From: Gracilaria gracilis
Taxonomy: Eukaryota; Rhodophyta; Florideophyceae; Gracilariales; Gracilariaceae
Reading direction: 5' to 3'
DNA: 64,000 nt
Assembly (NCBI GenBank): GCA_030374805.1
Contig: JARGSG010000025.1
Coordinates: forward strand, 496,001-560,000
Positions 37,555 through 47,583 of this stretch are shown here, in pieces (position 1 is the first letter of the stretch; every line of letters starts with the position of its first letter). The translations under genes were made by a program, and so were the position numbers. A model generated the notes under the pieces. It worked only from the letters and a program-made list of their open reading frames with translations. It was not told where the DNA came from and did not search any database.

Positions 37555-40443
37555 CTAAAACCTTGAATTCGTATTTGTATAGCTGGCATTCGTAGTTCTC
37601 GTACCCGTTTTAGACGTTACCACTGATTCTGTTGGGTTCCACTCTCGATTAGAGGGGGGAAAACTTTCACTTGAGCCCTCGTCTTGCCTGGATCTATATG
37701 GTATTGAAAACTTTGACCATAGGCCCTCGTATGCGGGATTTCCGGATCTCGCTAATACCGTAGTTCCATTATGCAACTCAACCCTCTTAATACATTCTTC
37801 ATAGCCTTCAAGGTCAACAAGTCTCTGTCTACTACCTCTTCTCCCAAACTCGACTTGGATAGGATTTCGGTGTCTCATAAATTCATGGTCTAGGAGACTT
37901 GGAATACTCATTCGGTCTGCGGGGTCTCGTCGTAGACATCCTTGCAAAACATCTATCACAAATGGGTCGTCGACTGGCTGGTATGCAATTCTGTAATCTG
38001 CATCTTGAATGCATTGCATCTTGTGAGAAACTTTCTTAATGTGAGCAAAGGGAGGGCGACCGTAGACCATCTGATACAGAATGCAACCCAAGCTCCATAT
38101 GTCACTCGCACGACCAACGCGAAATCTCTGCTTGTGGCTCCGAGGCGAATGAAGACTTTCATCTTCCACGACTGCTTCCGGAGACATGTAGTTCGGTGTT
38201 CCAATGCGTACATCTCTAACAATCTTGGTAGTGTCATCAGTTTGAATTGCTTTTGCTATTCCGAAATCGATTAGCTTCAAAGTGCCGTTGACGAGAATGA
38301 AGTTGGCGGGTTTCAAATCACCATGCACGATTCTAGCTTCGTGTATAACTTGAACTGCCTTCAACATCTGTTTCCACTTCTCTCGAATAAAGCCAAAGTC
38401 AGTTTCTTTTGACTCCATGTTGAAGTTGCCAAGACTTACGTTGAGATCCATTTCTCCACATTCCATCACGAGCTGAATTAAGCCATTTCCATAATCAACT
38501 TCAGAGTCGTATAGTTGTACAATGTTTGGAGACCCTCGTAATTTCCGCAGGAGCGCTATTTCGTTGACGTAAGACTCCATCATGATTCTTGACGAAGAAG
38601 AATGCTCAACTTTAACACGCTTCAAGGCTCTCATTTTGATACTTTGATCCATAACCTTGTACACCACTGAACTTCCCCCTTTTCCGATGGAATCTAGAAC
38701 AATATACGGAGTTCCATTCACAGTACAGTGAGGGGCATCCATTCTAAAGATGGAGTGAAAACGATTCTCTCGAGCACTTGGAGAATCATGAGGTGAAGGC
38801 CAATTACGCTGAGGACTAGAACTTGGACCCGGGTTATGCGAGTACCTATGAATGGGATTAGCAAGGTTCGGGTTGCTTCTATGGAAATCCTCCGGCAAAG
38901 ATCTTTCTACTCGGTGCCGCCGTTGCAGACGATTATCATTCACGCCGAAGCCAGTCTTTGGCCGACTTGGGTTCTGGATTGGTCGCCTGCTTAAATACCT
39001 GTCACCAATATATTCGTTGCCTGCATAAATGGCTTCTCGTTGTTCTTCCAGCCTTCTTGATTGAGCCTCCATTTCAATGTTTCTTTCCCTCTGAATGGCA
39101 ATCTGTCGTTCTAACTCACGCTCACTTCCCAGTCTCACTCGCGACCTTTCTCGCTCTTCATTACCATACTGCACTTGGTCGTGGTATTGCTGTTCATGCT
39201 GACTGCTCTGACTGAAATTACGTTGTTGAGCTCGCTCCCAAGGCTGTCTCCGCTCTATCTCACGTTGGAACGCACGCTCGTCCTGTTCTTTCCGGAAGGC
39301 ATCTTCATCAAGCCGCTCTCTAGAACGCTGCCGGTCAAGCTCATCTGTTCGCCTTTGATGAGCTCTTCGCATCGCTTCCAAAGACCTTTCTCGTCTTTGC
39401 TCGTATGAGCTCGAAAATTGCTTATTGAACTCTTGTAGTCTCGACTCTGCTGGTCGCCCGTCGTGATTTTGGTCACCATCCTCATTCCCAGCGACTCTTT
39501 TCTGTGGGGGACTAGTTGGAGGTGAGAAAATGTTTGGAGATTGCTGATGTTGGGCCCGTTTAAGATCAGACCTGATCAATTCGGGTGAACGATGCGGGGA
39601 TTCAACCTTGGGTAGGGAGGGGGTTGGAGTGTATTTGTGATTCGGGGAAGGATTTAGTTGAGAGGGCATCCATCTATTTGCAGGTTTGGTATTGCTTGAC
39701 CCCACATAAGGAGGAAGACTTTTTGAGACAATTGAAGGAGTGCAGATAGGGTTAGGGGGTGGCTTGGCTTCGGTTGCATCGTTAGAGGTGGACGGAGTTA
39801 CCCGTCGGGGCGGAGGGATCGGTTTTCGAGTGGCAGAACGCGTTGAGGGTTGTGGGGGCTTGGTAGTGAGGGAGAGGGAAGAGGAATCGTTGGCGAGGTC
39901 TCGGGCTTCTTCGCGGAGTTTTGCAGCCTTTTCAGGGGCACCGTGGTCTTCCTCGTGGTCGGCCCAGGCGTTCCAAAACTTGGGATTTGTGATACCAATA
40001 CGCTGCGCCTTGAGACCTTTGAACAGGTCTCGAATCACGAAGTGGTCTTCTTCAATCTCGGCACGCAAAGAAATGAAGTCAAGCCAGATCTGCAGGTAGA
40101 TTGGGGAGTGGCGATTGGCCGAAGTGCGAGGAATAAGGTTGATGGCTCGGTCGTAAAGGTTGAGTAACGCAGTACGCATTGTGCGGATTGTGACGGGGGA
40201 AAGCTTATTCTGTTTGACGTAGCGCTGTCGCTCGGAGTTTAGGAGTGACAAATATTCTTGCCAAGACGAGGTTTGCGCAGGCTTGGTCTTGACTGCGCGA
40301 AGGAGGGCCGACCGGGCCTTGAGCGATTCGTCGTCGAACATGTGCGGTCGGATGGCCTTCGAGGCCTCGATAAGGTCGGAGTGCCATTTAGGCACGGAGT
40401 CATTGGCGGTCAGGGATAGGGGGGAAGCGATTCGTTTTGCCAT
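37555..40443 (-). CDS. MPS1: MPS1/TTK dual-specificity kinase (spindle checkpoint)
   Basis: Kinase of the spindle assembly checkpoint acting at kinetochores, 962 residues from the ATG at 40443. The N-terminal 190 residues form a helical TPR-like module, as in other Mps1 proteins. A long disordered middle (about 190-575) is rich in Pro/Ser and then in Arg/Glu/Gln (coiled-coil potential, about 330-480). The kinase domain (about 580-860) matches TTK closely: IGKGGSSVVYKV, ALKRVKVEH, LVMECGEMDLN, catalytic HGDLKPANF, LIDFGIA and SLGCILYQMVYGRPPF. A short tail follows. It is divergent from the SET1-like gene. Confidence 0.93.
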   Translation of the reverse strand: MAKRIASPLSLTANDSVPKWHSDLIEASKAIRPHMFDDESLKARSALLRAVKTKPAQTSSWQEYLSLLNSERQRYVKQNKLSPVTIRTMRTALLNLYDRAINLIPRTSANRHSPIYLQIWLDFISLRAEIEEDHFVIRDLFKGLKAQRIGITNPKFWNAWADHEEDHGAPEKAAKLREEARDLANDSSSLSLTTKPPQPSTRSATRKPIPPPRRVTPSTSNDATEAKPPPNPICTPSIVSKSLPPYVGSSNTKPANRWMPSQLNPSPNHKYTPTPSLPKVESPHRSPELIRSDLKRAQHQQSPNIFSPPTSPPQKRVAGNEDGDQNHDGRPAESRLQEFNKQFSSSYEQRRERSLEAMRRAHQRRTDELDRQRSRERLDEDAFRKEQDERAFQREIERRQPWERAQQRNFSQSSQHEQQYHDQVQYGNEERERSRVRLGSERELERQIAIQRERNIEMEAQSRRLEEQREAIYAGNEYIGDRYLSRRPIQNPSRPKTGFGVNDNRLQRRHRVERSLPEDFHRSNPNLANPIHRYSHNPGPSSSPQRNWPSPHDSPSARENRFHSIFRMDAPHCTVNGTPYIVLDSIGKGGSSVVYKVMDQSIKMRALKRVKVEHSSSSRIMMESYVNEIALLRKLRGSPNIVQLYDSEVDYGNGLIQLVMECGEMDLNVSLGNFNMESKETDFGFIREKWKQMLKAVQVIHEARIVHGDLKPANFILVNGTLKLIDFGIAKAIQTDDTTKIVRDVRIGTPNYMSPEAVVEDESLHSPRSHKQRFRVGRASDIWSLGCILYQMVYGRPPFAHIKKVSHKMQCIQDADYRIAYQPVDDPFVIDVLQGCLRRDPADRMSIPSLLDHEFMRHRNPIQVEFGRRGSRQRLVDLEGYEECIKRVELHNGTTVLARSGNPAYEGLWSKFSIPYRSRQDEGSSESFPPSNREWNPTESVVTSKTGTRTTNASYTNTNSRF

Positions 40444-41074
40444 GGAGGTGGTACACAACGGGCGTGATGACTTCTAGGAGATGAGCAAGCGGTAAGGGAA
40501 GAGGTGGAGGGGGGAGGGGGGATGGGCGGAAGGAAAGACAGGAGCGGAAGCGGGAGACGGCGAGCTTGATGGCACTTCGTAATGGCGGGAACACTCCATT
40601 TTGAAAGCGGGAATTTGAATGTGGGTGGCGCAGGAGCACACCGCTGCCGGGAGGTAGTCGTTTTGAACGGCAACCAATAGGAGCGGGCGCGAGTCATGGT
40701 GCACAGCCGCACGTAAGCCACGTGGGTGAGCGCCATTCGTGTGCAGTGCCGCGCGTATGACGCAGTTGGCGTGGTGACACGCGCACGTGTCTGCCTGTGC
40801 GGACTCGCTCGCAGCAGCCAATTAATGCGCAGGCGCCGAGAGTTTGTGTTTGGCGGCAAACGATTCTTCATTCAGCGCTTTCGGTCGGTTGCTGCTACGA
40901 CACCCCCTCCCCTCCACACTCACCTTCTACCACCCCCAGTGCTTGTGGTGGCTTCGCCGTGTCCTTCATTGTCGCGCGAGCGCGACCTATAGCTTCTGCT
41001 CTGCTACCGCATGCCTCCTTCCTCTCACCTCCACTCCATCGGCTGTTCCGGCGAAGTCGTTGTTCCCCGGTCCA
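40444..41074. promoter_or_regulatory. Divergent promoter region, MPS1 / SET1-like
   Basis: 631 bp between the ATGs. On the MPS1 side are two E2F-type sites, GGCGGGAA (40584-40591) and AAGCGGGAA (40605-40613), about 140-170 bp before the MPS1 ATG. A TTTGGCGGC motif lies near 40849. Two CCAAT-type motifs occur (CCAATAGG near 40674, CCAATTAA near 40818). Confidence 0.5.
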
Positions 41075-44000
41075 ATGCTCCCCTCGCCAAGCAATTCTCG
41101 CGACCCTCGGCTTGCGATGCAAAATGTTTCTGCCGTTCAAAATGAGCACAGCCAACCTGCACCCCCTATGCAGCTACTACGTTGGGACCGCGCCCATTCT
41201 CCAACGCAGGTCTCTTCTAACTTTCTTTTCATAACTAACTTAAACGACAATATCACAGAGGCCATTCTCAAAGACGAACTCTCTCGTTCTGGTACTATTC
41301 GCCACGTAAGAATTCCCATTATTGATGGCCGCAGTGCTGGGATTGCTTCCGTACTACTTCCTTCCAATAATGATCCCAACAGTTTTGTCTCTAGCTTTCA
41401 CGGTACCTCCATGTTTGGCAAGAAGCTTTCCGTGAAATCTGATGAAGAGGCAAGGGAATTTCAAAATGCTTTAGACTCCATGCAATGCCCAGGTGTTCCA
41501 GCTACTCAAGACTGCACACCACCGACGAAAGACAGTCGACCAGATTCAAATTCACCTAATTGGTCCCTCGCATCGCAGAGCGATATAGAACAACCACTTT
41601 CTCCGGTTGGACCCCCTGCGGCCAAGCCACCTCTTTCTCCAGTTGCTGATGGAAGGAAAGAGAAACCCTGGCGTTCGAAAAAAAGACCTCGAACGCGATA
41701 TGAAACAGACCGTCACGTTCGAAACGGCCAACCGAAACGACGCTTCCTCACCAAAGAGTATTCTCCTCGTCAATCCACCAATCCAATGTCAAATATTCAT
41801 GATGGAAAACAATCCCATCATCCCCGTATTGACGAGCATCGATCTAGTCAACAATTCTCGCAATCTCGTCGTTACATGGACTCGAGGGACTTTCCTCGTC
41901 GCAGTGATCCGCGTGAATACACCTGCACATCACGCTCTGATTTTGCGCCCCGCTCCCCCTTTTTGTATTCCCCCGACCGTAATGCACGTCATGATATGTA
42001 TTCGAGTGCTTCTCGAAATAATAAGTGTTACGGTCATGCAGGGATGCCTTACTATGCAAATCGACGAGAACATGGATTGCCTCACAGACGCTTCGATGAC
42101 GTATACCGAGACTTTCATGAGCACGGGGCATCGAGAGAATATAGTACATACTCATCTGGAAAGCGACCGAGATATCGATCTTCTAGATCAGGGTATTGGA
42201 GTGACCGAGTACACTTTGATGGAGGCCCAAGTATATCTCCTGGCGAATATCCGTCTATTGTTTTGTTTGGTGTTCCTTCGGATATTTCTGACCGGGATAT
42301 TCACAGGTCATTTACAGAGTTTGGGGCCCTATGTGTTGTACAGAAGGATACCAAAGGTCTATACCATGTTCTGTTCAACGACTCGAATGACAGGGAAGAA
42401 GCCTTGCGATATGGCTGCTTTACATTCAGCGGTGTCAGAATCAAACCGAAAATGTGTTTGACGCGGATACCCAATCGTTCATGGAAAGGTGGGGTCCCGC
42501 CTTCATGCTCACGTACCGCGTCCGATGAACGTTTTGTTTCTTCATATCGAGGTCCGAAGGGATCAGAGAGGGGGGAATACCGGTACAACCATGATTCAGG
42601 TAAAACGCGAAACGTTGATTCTAATTCTAATGGTTTTCGTCAGAATACCATTGCATCAAGCCAAGATGATGTCAAGTCTTCCAGTCGTAACGTAAACGTC
42701 AATCGACACGTTGATCAGCGAGCAGAAAGTGGTACCAAGGGTATTCGTCATACATCGGAAACTCGTTCCACAGAACTTAAAACTGAGCTCTCGAAACCTG
42801 CTGCACATAAGATGGAAATCGGAAAAGAAGGCCCACATAATCCGACTTGTGAACCATCCAGAATCGAACGAAAGGCGTTATCGAGTACCCTGGAGCCCGT
42901 TGCAAACGCTGTCAAACCCCATCCTCCAGATGCATCTGACAGCTTATCAGCGTTCTCTCCGGGAGGAATATGCACTAAAAGGATTGCTGCAGGGCATCAC
43001 CTGGATGATTTGCAAGGAAACAAGCATCGAGGTGATGATCATCGCTCCAAAGGTGAACAAACAGTGCCTGCAAACGGGTTTCAATCAGAGAATGAGCTAT
43101 TCGAGGCGGTTTTGTGCTTGACAATTGACAGGGTTTCGAAACAACATGCCGAATTAGAGATGAAGAGATGTGATGCACTTGTGGCAAGGTCAGTCTTCGA
43201 ATTTGTCTCTGCGAAGAAAGCAGAAAAGAAGAACATTCGTCCAAACGAGAATAAGAACGACCCCATCAGTCGCGTTCCTCGTTCCGCGAATGCATTCTAT
43301 GAACACGGTTTCGGGAGTCCGCCAGAATTTAGTCCGCGGAAAGCCAAGGCTTCAGCTAAGGTGGAAGCGCGTCAAGAGAGTGGGATTGAGTCTGCTCGGA
43401 AAAGAATACGTAAGAGCCGTTTTGCTGATATCCCTGATCCCGAGACCACATCTTCATCTCAAGGAAATAAGTTATTAGCAGATGTACATTTGGAAGCGGA
43501 ACCAGAGAAGGAAGGTCAGCCGGATTCATGTCTTGATACAAGAGGGGAAACCCGTGAGACTCTCCCACAAAACGCAGGTCATGTGAACGAATCAGAGATA
43601 TCTACTTCTACTGTTTTGAAGTCTTCACAGGACTCTCTAGATAAATCTAAGTCAGATGAGCAAACAAATGCGATGATGGAAGAAAGCCATGGTCCTGCAG
43701 AGAAAGCGGAACATCCATTATCGCATTCCGTCGATATTTGCAAGGATACGAAACACTTTTTGGACACTGATTCTCCAACTATCGATACAGAAGTTCCTGC
43801 AACAGATAGTGGGTTAAAGGAATCATCTGCGAGCAACAACCATACCTCCCTCTCTGTTGAAAAATCAGATGATGGCCTTCCTACCAAGCAAATCCGTGCC
43901 TCCACTTCTGATCTGGACAAAGTTCTTGAGACCAAAACCAATTATCGCCATTCGAAGTCTTCTTTACTCAAGAGTTTGCACACTGGGTCTGGTCTTCCTT

Positions 44001-45175
44001 CACTAGGACTTTTCTCTCGCCAGGCACCTCCAAAGACAGTAACGACGCCTACACCTGAAGCTTCAATAGTGCCCACACCTGACCCGAAGCCTGCACCCGA
44101 GCCTGCTTGTTCACCCGCCCCACAACTTGGAAAGCAAGAAGATATATCAAAACCAACCACTAAGGTTGGGCATGCGATTCGTGCGAGAAGCTCTAAAGCA
44201 AGTGCGAGTACAAAGAAGCAAAGTCGCAAGAACGGCAAAGCTGCGAAGATCAAGAAGGATAGGAAGACAAGACGTGGTACGACTTTGCAGCTGAGAAAGA
44301 CGAGATCAAGTTCTTCAACCGTACCGACATCGCCTGCTTGTGACCAAGTCGAGTTGTATATCGCGCCGGAAGCAGTTCAAGGGATACAAACCTTTGGGAA
44401 GGAAATCGATTCGTCTGATAAGGGACCTGCAACGAAGAGTAGCGTGAAACGCTCAGTTGTTGAAAGTGAAGGACAACAAAGTGAACTAGATGTCAGCAAA
44501 GATGGTGATGTGACTGATACGAATGTGGATGACCGTGATGGCAAGTGCGCTCGTACAGAGTTGTACATCCGCGGTCAAAATAAGAACAAACGACGGAAGA
44601 GACTCCGTCTTGAAACTCTATCGGGTAAATCGGCACTTTCTTCCCGTCAGTGTAGGCAGGAATCGCGCTTGTATCGGAAGGGCGTAAGCAAGATTAAGCC
44701 CAAGAATGATGACTTTATCAACTTGAACAGTCTGCAGCAGAGATGGAAGAAAGTGCAGTTTGATCGTTCACAGATTCATGGAATGGGTCTCTACGCGAAA
44801 GAGAATATAGAGCCTGATGAGTTTGTGATCGAGTACATTGGTGATTTGATTCGTAGAACCGTTGCAGACCTTCGAGAGAAGGAGTACACAAGACAAGGCA
44901 TGGGTGATAGCTATCTGTTTCGGCTTAACTGGGATACGGTTATTGATGCAACTCGACGCGGCGGAATTGCGCGATTCATCAATCACAGTTGCGATCCGAA
45001 TGTTATCGCTCGCAAGATCACAGCTGATGGGAGAAGTACTATTGCTTTCTATAGCAAGCGAGCAATCAGCATTGGTGAGGAACTAACGTATGATTACAAG
45101 TTTGATTACGAGGCGGAGGATAAGAAGATCCCTTGCCTATGCGGTGCGGCAAACTGTCGCAAGTATCTTAATTGA
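41075..45175 (+). CDS. SET1: SET1-type histone H3K4 methyltransferase
   Basis: Catalytic subunit of a COMPASS-like complex, 1,366 residues from ATG 41075; the frame is open upstream to 40844 without an ATG. A first RRM-like fold (about 48-125, FLFITNLNDNITEA) and a second (about 393-470, PSIVLFGVPSDISDRDI) surround an Arg/Tyr/Ser-rich region. A long disordered acidic/Ser-rich middle and a basic Lys/Arg stretch follow. The end is diagnostic: an n-SET-like helix NLNSLQQRWKKVQF, then SET with IHGMGLYAKENI, EYIGDLIRR, RFINHSCDPN, ELTYDYKFD, and post-SET CLCGAANCRKYLN. SET1 rather than the Trithorax branch is favoured by the RRM and the absence of PHD fingers. Confidence 0.9.
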   Translation: MLPSPSNSRDPRLAMQNVSAVQNEHSQPAPPMQLLRWDRAHSPTQVSSNFLFITNLNDNITEAILKDELSRSGTIRHVRIPIIDGRSAGIASVLLPSNNDPNSFVSSFHGTSMFGKKLSVKSDEEAREFQNALDSMQCPGVPATQDCTPPTKDSRPDSNSPNWSLASQSDIEQPLSPVGPPAAKPPLSPVADGRKEKPWRSKKRPRTRYETDRHVRNGQPKRRFLTKEYSPRQSTNPMSNIHDGKQSHHPRIDEHRSSQQFSQSRRYMDSRDFPRRSDPREYTCTSRSDFAPRSPFLYSPDRNARHDMYSSASRNNKCYGHAGMPYYANRREHGLPHRRFDDVYRDFHEHGASREYSTYSSGKRPRYRSSRSGYWSDRVHFDGGPSISPGEYPSIVLFGVPSDISDRDIHRSFTEFGALCVVQKDTKGLYHVLFNDSNDREEALRYGCFTFSGVRIKPKMCLTRIPNRSWKGGVPPSCSRTASDERFVSSYRGPKGSERGEYRYNHDSGKTRNVDSNSNGFRQNTIASSQDDVKSSSRNVNVNRHVDQRAESGTKGIRHTSETRSTELKTELSKPAAHKMEIGKEGPHNPTCEPSRIERKALSSTLEPVANAVKPHPPDASDSLSAFSPGGICTKRIAAGHHLDDLQGNKHRGDDHRSKGEQTVPANGFQSENELFEAVLCLTIDRVSKQHAELEMKRCDALVARSVFEFVSAKKAEKKNIRPNENKNDPISRVPRSANAFYEHGFGSPPEFSPRKAKASAKVEARQESGIESARKRIRKSRFADIPDPETTSSSQGNKLLADVHLEAEPEKEGQPDSCLDTRGETRETLPQNAGHVNESEISTSTVLKSSQDSLDKSKSDEQTNAMMEESHGPAEKAEHPLSHSVDICKDTKHFLDTDSPTIDTEVPATDSGLKESSASNNHTSLSVEKSDDGLPTKQIRASTSDLDKVLETKTNYRHSKSSLLKSLHTGSGLPSLGLFSRQAPPKTVTTPTPEASIVPTPDPKPAPEPACSPAPQLGKQEDISKPTTKVGHAIRARSSKASASTKKQSRKNGKAAKIKKDRKTRRGTTLQLRKTRSSSSTVPTSPACDQVELYIAPEAVQGIQTFGKEIDSSDKGPATKSSVKRSVVESEGQQSELDVSKDGDVTDTNVDDRDGKCARTELYIRGQNKNKRRKRLRLETLSGKSALSSRQCRQESRLYRKGVSKIKPKNDDFINLNSLQQRWKKVQFDRSQIHGMGLYAKENIEPDEFVIEYIGDLIRRTVADLREKEYTRQGMGDSYLFRLNWDTVIDATRRGGIARFINHSCDPNVIARKITADGRSTIAFYSKRAISIGEELTYDYKFDYEAEDKKIPCLCGAANCRKYLN

Positions 45176-46681
45176 CATAACACAAACCACAAATGAAAAT
45201 ATCTGACTTAACTGAGAGAGCGCTAATATTGCTCTCGACGTCAATTGTTAACAGTTCGTTTCAAACTATGAGCAACGGGAGCATTTTCTGAATTCAAGAC
45301 TCTAGAAGTCCACAAGTCTGTAGGTCTACTTTGCATGAGTATCACAATACCTTTGTAAACGCTCCCCATTTCCTAGTTGATTCAATTGTACCATTTTCGC
45401 ATTCACCTGCATAACCCTCTGACTCCAGCTTCCCCCGACACAGAATACCAAAAGGTACAGTACAAGAGTACCTGGTGCGCCATTGCCTCCGACCCGAAAC
45501 CTCCAATCTTCGCTTACGATGGCCACTGATCCAGTTTGGTGCCCGTATTGCCTTTGCCCGTAGAACAATGCCCAGCTCACCTTCTTGGCTCTCCACACCA
45601 GTTTAGACCTATTTGTACTTTATGGATCCCCCAGTTGTGGAAAGTACGCTGTAGGAATGGTAAGATTAGGGGCGTCCTCATTGAAAAGGGTATACAAGTC
45701 CTTGGTTGGTAATACCCAGGAATACTATCCATTCAAGATCAGCCGCATTGTGTACGTACAATAAAAAATACCGGTGATGGCCCCGAAACAGGCAATCGTG
45801 AACTCCATCGCAGAGGTTCTTACTACATTCAAACTTCAATGGGAGTTTCTCAGACCCTGGGGATGACTAGCATTTTTGCAACAATCAGGTCGTAGCCTTC
45901 TAGCCGTTGTCAAAATAGACCGCTCGGGGGGTGACATGTGCAGAATGTGACTGGTCGCAGGGTGAAATCGAACTGTCACCCCCGCTTGGGCAACCCACTG
46001 CTCAAGTCGCCGACGAGTGATGGAAATCACCCCATGAACACATCTCTGCTCTCCGTTGTCACCTAACGTTCAAGACAAGATTGCTGTCCACCCTTCTGAT
46101 CGATACGGTTTGCATTTGTCCCCTGTTCTTTAGTTCGGGCGCGGTACGTTGATTGCTCGTACGAATGTGGCCCACACCACATTATGTGGGGTTTGCCAAG
46201 TAGCCCCATCACCTATAACAGTTTCCTTCACGACATGGATCCAAACTAGAGTATGGCAGGCTCTTGTTCCTCTTTAGTGAGGACAGCAGTAACTGCATTA
46301 AGGTTATGCAGCTACTGGGCTACGATATCCATAAACAAACGTTATACGTCGTTCTCAAAGTGCTCCAGCATTATAATAGCACGGCTGCCAATGATTATCG
46401 CCTTCGAGCACAAATCAAATCGACGTCTCTCTCTCTCCCATCTTCTCTCTCTCATACTTGCCGACCTGCGTTAATCTCCTCTAGAGCTCATCGACAGAGG
46501 CACATACCACGGCAATGGGAATGGAAACGTACCACCTCGTGCTGCTCAAGAGACTTCGGCAAAATCCTATTCAACTTGTTCCCATATCGTTGGGGAGCAC
46601 AAATAAGAGAACCAACCTGTTACTAAAAGGTATAACAGCAATCTCGTGAATAGACGTGGAGTAATAAACATTTATATTTAA
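45176..46681. other. Gene-free stretch
   Basis: About 1.5 kb after the SET1-like gene with short frames on both strands and no assignable protein. One minus-strand frame near 45342-45598 and one plus-strand frame at 46264-46626 (with CT-rich low-complexity sequence near 46422-46454) look like decayed sequence. The hairpin-like segment near 45955-46020 superficially mimics a tRNA T arm but does not fold as a tRNA. Confidence 0.45.
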
Positions 46682-46903
46682 AAGGAAAATATCTCGAATC
46701 CAATCCCACCAAACTCAGTTTTTCGCAGGGCGCATTCCAAATATCCACCCAGTAGGAATGTACATGCATTTCTGAGGTGCGAGTGTGGTACAAATCTTAA
46801 AAAGGACGTAGAAGAATCGGTAGAACACGTAGTTTGGCAATGCCGTTTGAAAGCGCTTCGCGTCGAGAAGAACTACCTTCGATATCTGAACGACACAATG
46901 TGA
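46682..46903 (+). pseudogene. Relic of a non-LTR (LINE) retrotransposon C-terminus
   Basis: A 73-codon frame with no start, closed by stops at both ends. It contains a C-x-C...H-x4-C zinc-like motif (CECGTNLKK, then SVEHVVWQC) after RNVHAFLR, the pattern seen downstream of reverse transcriptase in many LINE ORF2 proteins. Nothing of RT is recognisable upstream, so it is a truncated, decayed copy at best. Evidence is a single motif. Confidence 0.4.
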
Positions 46904-47583
46904 CTCTGCTTGATTAGATTGTACCCGCACAACTTGCTAATGTTCTTGATGAGAGACAATTTTCTGTACAGACAATTTTAATTTCAGCTAGTAATTGAAT
47001 GATGATATCTGCATTAAAAGAGGAGATGAAGTCTGTTCATGAGGGAGAGAGAGAAGAAGAAAACCCTTTGGAATTGTGCTGTCTTTGTTGTATGGTGGCC
47101 CAAAGTTTTCTATTCCGTTGGAGAGGTGTCCACTTGACAATTTCAGTGCTGAAATGTCTACGTCTGGCACTTGATTAAAACACAGCAGACAGGTTGCTGC
47201 TAGCAAGGACCTGCTTTCTCCATCGTGGTTCATCCGCTATCATATCATATATATCTATTACGTATCTACTGTCACTGGGTGCTGCCAGTGGCTTTCAATT
47301 TTCCATAATTAGATCGCCACGAGTACACGGTAGTGCAGCAACAATGCATGGAACACCGGTGGCACCGGTAGCAGTGGGAGATGAAAGGAAACCACAACCC
47401 GGTTTTTTGGCGGGAACTTGATCCCGGCGGGTCAAAGGGGTAAGCGGTTACTCGCGCGAAGACGATGACGCTGTTCAAGCACAAGCCGGCCATTGTGTTT
47501 GTCCGACTGGAGACATCCCCCTCAGCCCTCCCCACCGGAATTCCAACTCCTCGTTCCTTCTTCCCAAGCTGTCAGAGGTCACC
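46904..47583. promoter_or_regulatory. Upstream region of MSH3
   Basis: 680 bp with no gene recognised. Near the start codon are two ACCGGT copies (47356-47370), an E2F-like TTGGCGGGAA (47407-47416) and a CCCGGCGGG (47423-47431) that together make a GC-rich foldback. Confidence 0.45.
47407..47416 (+). promoter_or_regulatory. E2F-like site upstream of MSH3
   Basis: TTGGCGGGAA after a T run, matching the E2F consensus core, about 170 bp before the MSH3 ATG. Confidence 0.5.

Noticed and set aside
45915-46030. Possible tRNA on the minus strand (TTCGATT loop-like)
   Set aside because: The T stem does not pair with a 7-nt loop, the acceptor stem has only four pairs and no anticodon arm forms.
46264-46626. 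MOZART1-like small protein
   Set aside because: Similarity is limited to a short helix (QLLGYDIHKQTLYVVLK); the rest is low-complexity sequence.
47401-47445. Possible tRNA T arm (CGGGAACTTGATCCCG)
   Set aside because: The loop lacks the TTC motif in either orientation and no D or anticodon arm is present; better read as an E2F site with a GC foldback.
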